Positions 52,966-61,267 of a DNA stretch of 64,000 bases are shown piece after piece. The stretch covers positions 1,259,425 to 1,323,424 of the forward strand of contig NZ_JH976537.1 in the NCBI RefSeq assembly GCF_000309385.1, written 5' to 3'. The position numbers were made by a program, and so were the translations under genes. The notes under the pieces are model-generated. The model was not told where the DNA came from, searched no databases, and saw only the letters and a program-made list of their open reading frames with translations. Each line of letters begins with the position of its first letter. The first letter of the stretch is position 1. Origin of the DNA: Nodosilinea nodulosa PCC 7104 (GTDB lineage Bacteria > Cyanobacteriota > Cyanobacteriia > Phormidesmidales > Phormidesmidaceae).

Positions 52966-53760
52966 ATGTTTTTGTTTTTGTCTAAACTGCTGCCGCAGCT
53001 GCTCTACCCGCTGGGGCTGGTCTGCGTGCTGCTGATAGCCGCCCTGGTCCTGCTAAAGCGGCGGCCTCGGTGGGCGGCAAGGGCGATCGCGCTGGCCCTG
53101 GCGCTATTGCTGGTGAGCAGCAATAACTGGGTGGCGGCGAGGGTGATTCGGTCCCTGGAGTGGCGCTACCAGGACACGACAAATTTGCCCAAGGCCGAGG
53201 CGATCGTGGTGCTGGGCGGGGCAATTCGGCCCCAGCTGCCGCCGCGCCCCTGGATAGAGGTGGCAGAAGAGGGCGATCGCGTGATTCACGGCGCCCGCCT
53301 GTACCTGGCTGGAAAGGCACCGCTGCTAGTGCTGAGCGGCGGGCGAATTACCTGGGGCCAGGGCAAAAGCCGCTCTGAGGCCGAGGATATGGCGGAACTA
53401 GCCAGGGCTCTGGGAGTGCCCGCTAGCGCTATTCTGCTTGAGCCCGACGCGCTCAACACCATTGAAAACGCGACTAAAACGAAGGCCCTGCTCGCCGATC
53501 GCGGTATTGAGCGCATTTTGCTGGTCACGTCTGCTATGCACATGCCCCGCGCCCTGGCCATCTTCAAAAAGCAGGGCTTTGCGGCAATCCCGGCCTCCAC
53601 CGACTTTCACGTGGTTAGAAACCCCGTTGACCCCAGCACCACCACCTGGCAGGGCCGCGCCCTGGGCCTGGCTCCCCAGACCGAAAGCCTGCACTACCTC
53701 ACCCGCGCCCTGAAGGAATATTTCGGCATGGTCGTTTACTGGCTCAAGGGCTGGCTTTAG
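52966..53760 (+). CDS. YdcF/ElyC-type (DUF218) membrane protein
   Basis: 264 aa from the ATG with GGTGAGGTGG in front. Two N-terminal helices (LLYPLGLVCVLLIAALVLL; RAIALALALLLVSSNNWVA), then the DUF218 core: AIVVLGGAIRP, GAPLLVLSGGRITWGQ-like region, EPDALNTIENATKTKALL and VTSAMHMPRALAIF. ElyC of E. coli acts on lipid carrier metabolism for envelope synthesis; the exact role here is unknown. Ends in a short amphipathic tail (EYFGMVVYWLKGWL). Confidence 0.88.
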   Translation: MFLFLSKLLPQLLYPLGLVCVLLIAALVLLKRRPRWAARAIALALALLLVSSNNWVAARVIRSLEWRYQDTTNLPKAEAIVVLGGAIRPQLPPRPWIEVAEEGDRVIHGARLYLAGKAPLLVLSGGRITWGQGKSRSEAEDMAELARALGVPASAILLEPDALNTIENATKTKALLADRGIERILLVTSAMHMPRALAIFKKQGFAAIPASTDFHVVRNPVDPSTTTWQGRALGLAPQTESLHYLTRALKEYFGMVVYWLKGWL

Positions 53761-53854
53761 GCGTCGCGTTTTGCCTCAGGTGGGAGACATCGGGGAGGCA
53801 GGCTGGTAAGGTGAAGGCGTTTGCCCGTTGTCTGGCTGCACCTTTGGTTTTCCC

Positions 53855-55120
53855 ATGGCCTCTATCATGTCTTCTTTGCTTCACCAGCAGCAGTTTTCCC
53901 TCGACCACGGCGCCTGGATTGACTGCCTCGCCACCACCGACAACCTGCTGATTATTCAAGACCTGGATGGGGTCTGCATGGAGCTGGTCAAAGATCCCCT
54001 CGATCGCGTGATCGACCTGGATTATGTCAGGGCGACCGAGGCGTTTGACGGCCACTTTTACGTGCTCACCAACGGCGAACATACCGGGCCGCGAGGCATT
54101 AACGGTATTGTTGAGCGGGCGTTTGGGGAGGGGGGCGAACCTCGCTACCTGCCGGGGCTGGCGGCGGGGGGGGTGCAGTGGCAGACCCGCGCCGGAGAGG
54201 TCAGCCATCCGGGGGTGAGTGAGGCGGAGCTGCGTTTTTTGGCGGCGGTGCCCGATCGCATGCGATCGCGCCTGCACCAGTTTTTTGACCAGTATCCTGA
54301 GGCGATCGCCGCCGCCGACCTCCAGTCCGGCATCAATGCCTCAGCCCTCGACAACATGGCTTCCCCGACCGCCAACCTCAACACGCTGTACGGCCTGCTC
54401 GGCGATCGGCGAGCCCTCTATACCGATCTCCAGTACGCCATGCAGACGCTAATGGAAGAGCTGCTGCGCGACGCGGCTCGCCAGGGCCTGGCCGACTCGT
54501 TCTTTGTCCACTATGCCCCTAACCACGGGCGCGGCCCCGACGGCAAAGAAATTCTCTGGTTTGGCGAGGGAGACGAGTCGGGCACCACCGACTTTCAGTT
54601 CATGCTGCGGGGGGCGATCAAAGAGGCCGGGGTGCTGGCCCTGCTGAACCGCTACTACGCCGCCAAAACGGGGGAATTTCCCCTCGGCCAAGACTTTAGC
54701 GTGCGCCAGGCCCCCCACAGCCACGCCGACCTGCTGGATTTAGTCATTCAAAATTTTGACCCGGCGCTGATGCCTACCCTGATCGGCGTGGGGGACACGG
54801 TGACGAGTGTGGTGGTGATGGAGAAGGGCGAGCCGGTGGCGAAGCGCGGGGGGAGCGATCGCAACTTTCTGCACCTGATTCAAGCCCTGGGCCAGCAGTT
54901 TGGTACGGGCAATCTCGTCACCTACGTTGACAGCAGCGGCGGCGAACTCAAGAACCGCAGAGCCCTCAAGCTGGAGGATCGCGGCGGCAAAACCATCGTC
55001 ACCGCAGGCCCCGGCGACCCCCGCGACGGCGACGATCCCCTCGTTCTCAATGTGGTTTTTCCCGGTGGCTACCGGCAGTACTGCCAGGCGTTTCAAACCG
55101 CAGCGGCAAGACGGCCCTAA
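53855..55120 (+). CDS. stpA: Glucosylglycerol-3-phosphate phosphatase
   Basis: 421 aa from ATG 53855 (MASIMSSLLHQQQFSLDHGA; ATG 53867 is possible). Matches Synechocystis StpA/GgpP throughout: LLIIQDLDGVCMELVKDPL, HFYVLTNGEH, YLPGLAAGGVQWQ, FFVHYAPNHGRG, TTDFQFMLRGAIKEAGVLALLNRYY and IGVGDTVTS. The DLDGVCMELV start carries the HAD-type Asp pair. It removes phosphate from glucosylglycerol-phosphate, the last step to the osmolyte glucosylglycerol. The synthase GgpS is not in the window. Confidence 0.92.
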   Translation: MASIMSSLLHQQQFSLDHGAWIDCLATTDNLLIIQDLDGVCMELVKDPLDRVIDLDYVRATEAFDGHFYVLTNGEHTGPRGINGIVERAFGEGGEPRYLPGLAAGGVQWQTRAGEVSHPGVSEAELRFLAAVPDRMRSRLHQFFDQYPEAIAAADLQSGINASALDNMASPTANLNTLYGLLGDRRALYTDLQYAMQTLMEELLRDAARQGLADSFFVHYAPNHGRGPDGKEILWFGEGDESGTTDFQFMLRGAIKEAGVLALLNRYYAAKTGEFPLGQDFSVRQAPHSHADLLDLVIQNFDPALMPTLIGVGDTVTSVVVMEKGEPVAKRGGSDRNFLHLIQALGQQFGTGNLVTYVDSSGGELKNRRALKLEDRGGKTIVTAGPGDPRDGDDPLVLNVVFPGGYRQYCQAFQTAAARRP

Positions 55121-55177
55121 ACCTGGGTCAATCTGAGACAATGACCTTTGCGGAATTGATGCACGTAGAGGTCAGCG

Positions 55178-56074
55178 ATGGGGACAGGGCAGCAACAGGT
55201 CATCGGCGTAGATTTGGGCGGTTCGGCGATTAAGCTGGGGCGCTTTGCCCAGACGGGGCAATGCCTGAAGGATCTGTCGGTGTCCACCCCCCAGCCCTCA
55301 ACTCCAGACGCTGTAATTGCGGCTATGGCCGAGGCGATCGCCGCCCTCGACCCCAACCACGACGCCGTTGCCATCGGTGTCGGCACCCCCGGCCCCGCCG
55401 ATGCCGCTGGCCGCATTGCCCGCGTGGCCATCAATCTAGCTGGGTGGAAAGATGTGCCCATTGCCGACCAGCTCGAAGCTCAGACGGGTCGCCCGGTTGT
55501 GGTTGCCAACGACGCCAACTGCGCCGGACTGGGCGAAGCCTGGCTCGGTGCCGGGCGGGCGTTTAAAGATGTGCTGACGCTCACCCTGGGCACCGGAGTG
55601 GGCGGCGCAATTATTCTCGATGGCAGGCTGTTTGTGGGTCGCCAGGGCACCGCCGGAGAGCTGGGGCTGATCACCCTCAACCCCGACGGGCCGCCCTGCA
55701 ACAGCGGCAACCGAGGCTCGCTAGAGCAGTACTGCTCGGTGCAGGCGATTCAGCGCGAGACGGGGCTAACCCCAGCGGCGCTGTTCGAGCAGGCCAGGGC
55801 GGGGGATGCGGGGGCGATCGCCTTCTGGCAGACCTACGGTCGCTGGCTGGGGGCGGGCATCGCCAGCCTGGTTTACGTGCTCACCCCCGAAGCCGTGATT
55901 GTCGGCGGCGGCATTTGTGCCGCCGCAGAGCTGTTTTTGCCGACCACTCTGGCGGAGTTAAAAACCCGCGTGCTGCCCAGTTCCCGCGAGGGTATGCAGG
56001 TGCTGGTGGCCGAGCTAGGCAACCGGGCGGGCATCGCCGGGGCCGCCCGTCTGGCGCTTCAGCAGTACGTCTAG
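55178..56074 (+). CDS. ROK-family sugar kinase
   Basis: 298 aa. Phosphate-binding loop VIGVDLGGSAIKLGRF, VVVANDANCAGLGEAWLG with the catalytic Asp, LTLGTGVGGAIILDG and C-terminal TPEAVIVGGGICAA. The zinc motif is incomplete: GTAGELGLITLNPDGPPCNSG keeps the first Cys, but the other positions are Ser (normal C-x-C-G-x-x-G-C). Probably glucokinase or fructokinase. It follows stpA by 57 bp. MITE copy C begins one base after its stop codon. Confidence 0.87.
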   Translation: MGTGQQQVIGVDLGGSAIKLGRFAQTGQCLKDLSVSTPQPSTPDAVIAAMAEAIAALDPNHDAVAIGVGTPGPADAAGRIARVAINLAGWKDVPIADQLEAQTGRPVVVANDANCAGLGEAWLGAGRAFKDVLTLTLGTGVGGAIILDGRLFVGRQGTAGELGLITLNPDGPPCNSGNRGSLEQYCSVQAIQRETGLTPAALFEQARAGDAGAIAFWQTYGRWLGAGIASLVYVLTPEAVIVGGGICAAAELFLPTTLAELKTRVLPSSREGMQVLVAELGNRAGIAGAARLALQQYV

Positions 56075-56075
56075 A

Positions 56076-56179
56076 TATAGCCATAGTCACGTTGGTTAGA
56101 ACATCCAGAAACCCTACGGACGTTCAAACGTTTGAACGTTCATAGGAGACCTGTCTTAACCAGGCTGTCCCCAGCTATA
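56076..56179. mobile_element. Palindromic MITE, copy C (inverted)
   Basis: 104 bp from TATAGCCATAGTCACGTTGG to CCAGCTATA, with palindrome GACGTTCAAACGTTTGAACG. Opposite in orientation to A, B and D. Inserted one base behind the ROK stop codon. TA on both borders fits a TA target duplication. Confidence 0.9.
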
Positions 56180-56356
56180 TCAAGCGAACGGCGGCGCTGT
56201 GTGACCTCAGCCATCAGCACCCATCAAACTGGCGATACCGTCCCTTGAATGGTTCTGTCGGCGACCGCCTGGGCTAACTATAAACGGTGGCCTTCTCGGT
56301 GGCCCCAATGCTAAAGAGTGACCGGGTTGATCTAAGCGCTTTATCGCTAGAGCTGA

Positions 56357-56830
56357 ATGTCGTCTGTGCGAACACTGCTAGTTATGGCCCTGCCGCTGGC
56401 CATCTTAATCCTAGGAATGGCGGGCTGGGGCTGGTGGCTAGCCGCTCTATCGGTTCCCCCCGCCGGGATTGTGATAGCTGGATTGCTGGTCGTCTATGGC
56501 CTCGGGGTAGGCTGGGGCAGCGTGGTGCCCGCTAGCGCCGTGATCTCCGTAGCGATCGCCCTGCTCGTCGCCTTCGATATTTTTCCGGCCTTTTGGCCCG
56601 CCAACATCCACTACAAATACTGGGCCTACACTGTGCTGGTGCTGTGGGGGGGAAGCGTTGCCGCAGTTTGTTTGCTGGCCAAAATCGGGCAAACGCTGCG
56701 GCAGCGCCCAGGGGTCTATCGCTGGGGCGTTCAGCTGGTGCTGGCGACGGGCTTGCTGCTAGCGCTGCAAACAGGGGCCAGCCTTTATCAAAACCACTGG
56801 CCGGGTTGGGTACCCTGGGAGCATCTCTAG
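56357..56830 (+). CDS. Integral membrane protein of unknown function
   Basis: 157 aa with four hydrophobic segments (LLVMALPLAILILGMAGWGWWLAALSV; IVIAGLLVVYGLGVGWGSVVP; AVISVAIALLVAF; WAYTVLVLWGGSVAAVCLLA). An aqueous loop FPAFWPANIHYKYW. I do not recognise the family. It precedes another small membrane protein gene on the same strand, 53 bp apart, so they may be co-expressed. Confidence 0.65.
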   Translation: MSSVRTLLVMALPLAILILGMAGWGWWLAALSVPPAGIVIAGLLVVYGLGVGWGSVVPASAVISVAIALLVAFDIFPAFWPANIHYKYWAYTVLVLWGGSVAAVCLLAKIGQTLRQRPGVYRWGVQLVLATGLLLALQTGASLYQNHWPGWVPWEHL

Positions 56831-56883
56831 CGCTGGTGACGTAGACCAATGGCAAAACAGTATCGGCAGAGTTTAAGCGCTCG

Positions 56884-57339
56884 ATGAAAACCTATTGGTA
56901 CAAAATCCGCCAGGTGGTTAGAACTGGGGGGCCGCCCTCAGAGACGCCCCGACTGCCGCCCGCCCCAGCCACCTACCTGGCTCAAATTCATCCTGAGGTG
57001 CAGGCCAGCCTTAGCCTCCGGCAGCGGGCAGAGGTCGAGCGAGTCATAGCCCTGGCCATGCCCAAGCCCGCTCCTAAACTGGTCGATCTCCGGTTCACCA
57101 TCGACCTGTTGGTCAGCCGCTATTTCATTGTGCTAATGGTGGGTAAAGATCGCCGCCGCACTCGGCGCGATGTCCCGGTCTCGCGGCTGACGAAGTTTGG
57201 CAATTGGGTGATGGCCGTCGCGCTGCTGCTGGGGTTTAACCTGGCCCTGAGCACCAGTGTTGTGATGCTGGTCTACCTGATAAAATCGGCCCTCGGTATC
57301 AATCTTCTGCCCGGCCACTTTCGGGGCTTTGGCAACTAG
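56884..57339 (+). CDS. Membrane protein of unknown function
   Basis: 151 aa: a charged N-terminal half (YLAQIHPEVQASLSLRQRAEVERVIALAMPKPAPKLVDLRFTIDLL) and two hydrophobic segments (YFIVLMVG; WVMAVALLLGFNLALSTSVVMLVYLI). Conserved-looking basic loop GKDRRRTRRDVPVSRL. I do not recognise the family. Converges with the LysR gene at 57410. Confidence 0.65.
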   Translation: MKTYWYKIRQVVRTGGPPSETPRLPPAPATYLAQIHPEVQASLSLRQRAEVERVIALAMPKPAPKLVDLRFTIDLLVSRYFIVLMVGKDRRRTRRDVPVSRLTKFGNWVMAVALLLGFNLALSTSVVMLVYLIKSALGINLLPGHFRGFGN

Positions 57340-57409
57340 CGGTTTGATCGAATGGGCGATCGCGCCGCTGAAGCTCGATTTACGCAACCTAAAATTGCCC
57401 CGCTGCGGC

Positions 57410-58318
57410 TCAAAGCTGCTTCAGTACGTGGTCGAGAAATAAGACTGCCCCGGGCGATAGGTACTTACCTTTGAGGTAGGCTACATGCCACTGTTTCCGC
57501 AGTGAAAATTCCGCTACGGGTAAGATCGCCAGGTCGGTGGCCAGGTCTGCCTGAGACAGGCTGGAGGCGGGCAGCACCGCAATGCCCAATCCCGCTCGAA
57601 TACTGGCTTTAATTGCTTCAATACTGCTTAATTCCAGGCGTCTACCCACGGTTATGGCCTGCGCCGCCAAAAATTCCTCTAGCAGCTGGCGGTTGGCGGA
57701 TCCTGGCTCGCTCAAAATCCATGACTCCTGGGCTAGCTGCTGGGGAGTCACTATCGCCTGTTCGGTTAGTGGATGCTGCCGATGGCTCACAATGTGCAGC
57801 GGTACATCCATACAGGACAATACCTCAACCCCATTCAGGGCCGGAGGTAGATTAAACAGGTAGATATCGTCCTCATTTTGCTGCAGCCGGTCTAGCAGCT
57901 CTCGATGATTACCGATCCGGATCGAGATGTCTAGGCCGGGGTAGCGATCCATAAACGGCTTCAGCTGCTGAACCAGGGCTGTTTTGCCGCTTTCAACGGT
58001 GGCTACTTTGATCCTCCCTTGCTTTAGCTCTTGAAACGCCGCCAGCGTATTGTCTAAGCTTGAAAGCTGAGCCAAGACCTGGCGGCAGGTGGTCAATAGC
58101 GCGTCCCCCGCCTTAGTCAAATAAAGCTTTTTGCCAACCATCTCAAACAGCGGTAGGCCAATGGTCTTAGACAATTGCTTCACCTGAATCGAGACCGTTG
58201 GCTGGGTCAAGTACAACTCTTCGGCAGCCTTTGTGTAGCTGCCATGGCGAGCAACCGCTTCAAAAACCTCCATTTGGTGAAGGGTTATTCCCTTTGTACT
58301 GGGTATTGGCTGAACCAT
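57410..58318 (-). CDS. LysR-type transcriptional regulator (CbbR/RbcR-like)
   Basis: 302 aa. N-terminal winged helix-turn-helix ITLHQMEVFEAVARHGSYTK, AAEELYLTQPTVSIQVKQL, then the two-lobed effector-binding domain (IKVATVESGKTALVQQLKPFMDRYPGLDISIRIGN; ASIRAGLGIAVLPAS). The HTH is close to the CbbR/NdhR group of cyanobacteria, which respond to carbon metabolites. Divergent from the chromate transporter gene, the normal place for a LysR target, so it may control chrA. The shared intergenic region contains MITE copy D. Confidence 0.9.
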   Translation of the reverse strand: MVQPIPSTKGITLHQMEVFEAVARHGSYTKAAEELYLTQPTVSIQVKQLSKTIGLPLFEMVGKKLYLTKAGDALLTTCRQVLAQLSSLDNTLAAFQELKQGRIKVATVESGKTALVQQLKPFMDRYPGLDISIRIGNHRELLDRLQQNEDDIYLFNLPPALNGVEVLSCMDVPLHIVSHRQHPLTEQAIVTPQQLAQESWILSEPGSANRQLLEEFLAAQAITVGRRLELSSIEAIKASIRAGLGIAVLPASSLSQADLATDLAILPVAEFSLRKQWHVAYLKGKYLSPGAVLFLDHVLKQL

Positions 58319-58515
58319 ATAAGCAGCACATGGTATAAATACTCATTGAGCTTAGCAACACAAAAGTTGCTAAAGCAAGCAAACGCCTGGTTTGATGGCT
58401 CCCTCAACGTAGTGGTGCACGACAATCGACCTGGTAATTTGGGAAGTTTAGAGACTATTCCTGCAAGCCAGGAAGCAGAGACGCTAGGGAGCCAAGTGCG
58501 CCAAAACGGTGGAGA

Positions 58516-58620
58516 TATAGCTGTAGCCACTCTGGTTAAGACATGGCTCCTATGAACGCTCAAACGTTTAGAACGTTCATAGGGTTTCTGGATATCCTAA
58601 CCAACGTGACTATTACTATA
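58516..58620. mobile_element. Palindromic MITE, copy D
   Basis: 105 bp from TATAGCTGTAGCCAC to GACTATTACTATA, core CTATGAACGCTCAAACGTTTAG. Lies in the divergent promoter region of the LysR gene and chrA. The rest of the 58319-58774 gap shows no gene. Confidence 0.88.
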
Positions 58621-58774
58621 TTTCAGCCGTCGAGTCCTAGCTGTACGCCAGCGTGGGTGCGCAAGGGCTGTCGCATCAGCAGTGCCAAAGCCTCTAGGGG
58701 TAAGAATCAAACCGCGAGTGGCATCCTTTTGAGGGCCTCAGTGCGGACGAATGTATTGCCCGATATAGGCCGCT

Positions 58775-60082
58775 ATGGTCGAAGTTCGATACATTGGCAT
58801 TCTCAGTTGTATCGCTTTGACCATGGGCCGGTCGCCAGACGTAGACTCCACAGCTGTGGAATTATCCCAAGCCAGCCTGCTGGCTCGGTTAAAAGAGCTG
58901 GCCCGACTCTTTCTAAGGCTGGGCCTGATCGGCTTTGGCGGCCCCCAGGCCCACATCGCCATGATCCACGACGAGGCGGTGGCCCGGCGCGGCTGGTTTA
59001 CCGAAGAGCAATTTTTAGAAGGGGTGGCCGTTTGCGAAATGCTGCCTGGCCCCGCCTCGACCCAGATGGGCATCTATACCGGCTACCTGCGAGCTGGGCA
59101 ACTGGGGGCCATGGTGGCAGGGCTGTGCTTTATTACCCCGGCTTTTTTGATTGTGCTGGCGCTGTCGTGGGCCTACTTTCGCTTTCAGGGGGTGCCCCAG
59201 ATTGACAATTTGTTTCTGGGCATTTCCCCGGTGGTGATGGCCATCATTCTGGGCTTTTGCTGGAAGCTGAGCAAAAAGGCGATCAAAGACTGGCCGGGAG
59301 CTGCGATCGCACTTTCCGTCTTGCTGCTCTCCCTACTCTTTCGCGCCAACATCCTGCTGCTGTTTGTGCTGGCGGGTCTGGTTGGCTTAGTTGTGTACCG
59401 TCCCCGTGGCTCATCCCTCCGCACTGGCGTCTGGCTGGCCCCCCTGGTCCCCATCATTCAAGGACTGCCGACGGTTTTGGCCACGGTGCCGGGGGACCTC
59501 CTGTCCGTCTCTAGCTTTTGGGGCCTGGACCGGATTCAGGACTACTTCGTACCTCTATTTGCCTTTTTTCTTAAAACTGGAGCGTTTATCTTTGGCGGCG
59601 GCCTGGTGATCATTCCGCTGCTAGAGGCTGCCGTGGTCAATGACTTTGGATGGCTGACCCGCAGCGAGTTTCTCGACGGCGTGGCTCTTGGGTCGCTCAC
59701 CCCCGGCCCGGTGGTGATTACCGCCGCCTTTGTGGGCTACAAGGTGGCCGGGGTGCTGGGGGCACTGGTGGCGACCGTGGCCATCTTCACACCGTCGTTT
59801 GGGTTTATTATGTTTGCCGCGCCCTTTTTGCTGCGGCTGCGGCAAAACCCCTGGGTCAAGAGCTTTCTAAAAGGGGTGATGCCTGCTGCGCTGGGGGCGA
59901 TCGCCGCCGCCGCCATTCCCCTCGCCGCCACAGCGCTGATTCAACCCACCCTACCTCGCACGGTTGTTGCCGTCACCGTGGGAATCGCCGCGCTGATCGC
60001 TCTGGTGCGCTTTCGTCGCCCCACCTGGCAACTGGTGCCCGCTGGGGCGGTGGTGGGGCTGATTGCGGGAGCCATTGTTTGA
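58775..60082 (+). CDS. chrA: Chromate transporter, long-chain CHR family
   Basis: 435 aa (ATG 58823 is an alternative start). Two homologous CHR halves, each with 5-6 membrane helices: first half FLRLGLIGFGGPQAHIAMI and MLPGPASTQMGIYTGYLRAG, second half FLKTGAFIFGGGLVIIPLLE and GSLTPGPVVITAAFVGYKVAG. Family members export chromate. Cyanobacterial copies may also act on sulfate-like anions. Divergent from a LysR gene. Confidence 0.92.
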   Translation: MVEVRYIGILSCIALTMGRSPDVDSTAVELSQASLLARLKELARLFLRLGLIGFGGPQAHIAMIHDEAVARRGWFTEEQFLEGVAVCEMLPGPASTQMGIYTGYLRAGQLGAMVAGLCFITPAFLIVLALSWAYFRFQGVPQIDNLFLGISPVVMAIILGFCWKLSKKAIKDWPGAAIALSVLLLSLLFRANILLLFVLAGLVGLVVYRPRGSSLRTGVWLAPLVPIIQGLPTVLATVPGDLLSVSSFWGLDRIQDYFVPLFAFFLKTGAFIFGGGLVIIPLLEAAVVNDFGWLTRSEFLDGVALGSLTPGPVVITAAFVGYKVAGVLGALVATVAIFTPSFGFIMFAAPFLLRLRQNPWVKSFLKGVMPAALGAIAAAAIPLAATALIQPTLPRTVVAVTVGIAALIALVRFRRPTWQLVPAGAVVGLIAGAIV

Positions 60083-60180
60083 ATTTTGGATTTTGGCGGG
60101 TGGACTGATTTTTTGGCAAAGGATGGGGAAGCTGTGAGTCAGACCTAATCCAAAATCCCCAATCCAAAATCTAAAATCCC
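60083..60180. repeat. Heptamer-type repeats (TTTTGGATTTTGG / AATCCAAAATC)
   Basis: GAATTTTGGATTTTGG at the left and CTAATCCAAAATCCCCAATC, CAAAATCTAAAATCC at the right form an imperfect inverted pair behind the chrA stop. Could fold as a hairpin and act as a weak terminator. Confidence 0.6.
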
Positions 60181-60226
60181 CTCCCCTGGGCCATACTAGG
60201 CTTGGGAACAGGGACGCCGCGCCGCA

Positions 60227-61207
60227 ATGAGCCATATTTTCATCAGCTACAGCCGCCAAGACCAAGACTACGTTGCTTTATTGGCCCAGGCGCTAAAGTC
60301 TCACCACCTGCCCGTGTGGCTCGATGACCACATTGACTACGGCACTACCTGGCCTCGCGTGATTCGCGAACAACTGGAGCGCTGCCAACTGGTTTTGGTG
60401 GTGATGTCGCCCCGCTCTGAAGAGTCGCACTGGGTGCAGTGCGAACTCACCCACGCCCTGGAAATCCGCAAGCCTATCTTTCCGCTGCTGCTCGAAGGGC
60501 CGCGCTGGTTTTCGGTCGCCGCGCTGCAAACGGTCGATGTCATCGGCGGCAAACTCCCCCCGGCTCGCTTTTTCGATACCCTGCGACCCTATTTCCCAGC
60601 ACCCACCCCCACCGCCGAATCCACGCTCATTCAAGACGTAGCTACAGACGCCATCCCTCCCGCCCCCGTAGGGTGGGCACCGCCCACCACTACCCTGGTA
60701 CAAAAGCCCACACCCGCTCAACCCGCCGAGGACGACGACCTGAGTTCTGAAAAAGGTGTTGACTATCGCAAACTGCGCGATCTGCTAAAAGCTGGTCAAT
60801 GGAGAGAATCCGACCGAGAAACCGCTCGCCGCATGTTAGAAGCTGTGGAGCGAAAAGAAAATGACTGGATTCGTGAGAAAGAACTGCTGAATTTTCCTTG
60901 TACCGACCTGAAAATGATTGATGCGCTATGGGTGAAATATAGCTATGGTAAATGGGGCTTTAGCGTGCAAAAGCGCATCTATGTCGAGTGCGGTGCTAAA
61001 CTCGACAGCAACTATCCCGGCGACAAGATCTGGCATGAATTTTGCCATCGGGTCGGCTGGAGGAAAGGAAACGCTTACGTGAACTACTCTAGCCTAACCT
61101 TCGACCTTAAGAATTCTCCTGTAGGAGAATTTCCTGTTTGGGTGGGGTGGGGTGGGGGGGTTGGTTGGAGGAGGATCTTCTCTCGCATCGAGAATTGTAA
61201 ATTGTAG
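60227..61207 (+). CDS. TIR-GUN4 fusion protein
   Basis: 326 aa. Residues 1-125 are a TIR domain: SHIFISYSRQDQDYVALLAQ, LPVWLDDHIDYG, LVLVVMSPRSEESHWVQCEL with E73 at the place of the catalytic Glu of NADase TIRs. A Pro-rich linker (about 126-165) contains a DNA repeat (GTAGGGTGGGCACCGCCCACC). Residues about 170-320 are a GUN4 domain (DYRKLRDLLKAGQWRESDRETARRML...PCTDLKMIDALWVKYS...KIWHEFCHRVGWR...SLTFDLKNSPVGEFPV...FSRIENC). GUN4 folds bind porphyrins, so the protein may couple a tetrapyrrole or similar signal to a TIR activity (inference). Confidence 0.9.
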   Translation: MSHIFISYSRQDQDYVALLAQALKSHHLPVWLDDHIDYGTTWPRVIREQLERCQLVLVVMSPRSEESHWVQCELTHALEIRKPIFPLLLEGPRWFSVAALQTVDVIGGKLPPARFFDTLRPYFPAPTPTAESTLIQDVATDAIPPAPVGWAPPTTTLVQKPTPAQPAEDDDLSSEKGVDYRKLRDLLKAGQWRESDRETARRMLEAVERKENDWIREKELLNFPCTDLKMIDALWVKYSYGKWGFSVQKRIYVECGAKLDSNYPGDKIWHEFCHRVGWRKGNAYVNYSSLTFDLKNSPVGEFPVWVGWGGGVGWRRIFSRIENCKL

Positions 61208-61267
61208 TAAATAAGCGCTCCAGCCCGATCTAAAAAAATATTTCAGAGTCTCCTCTTGCCAATTGCT

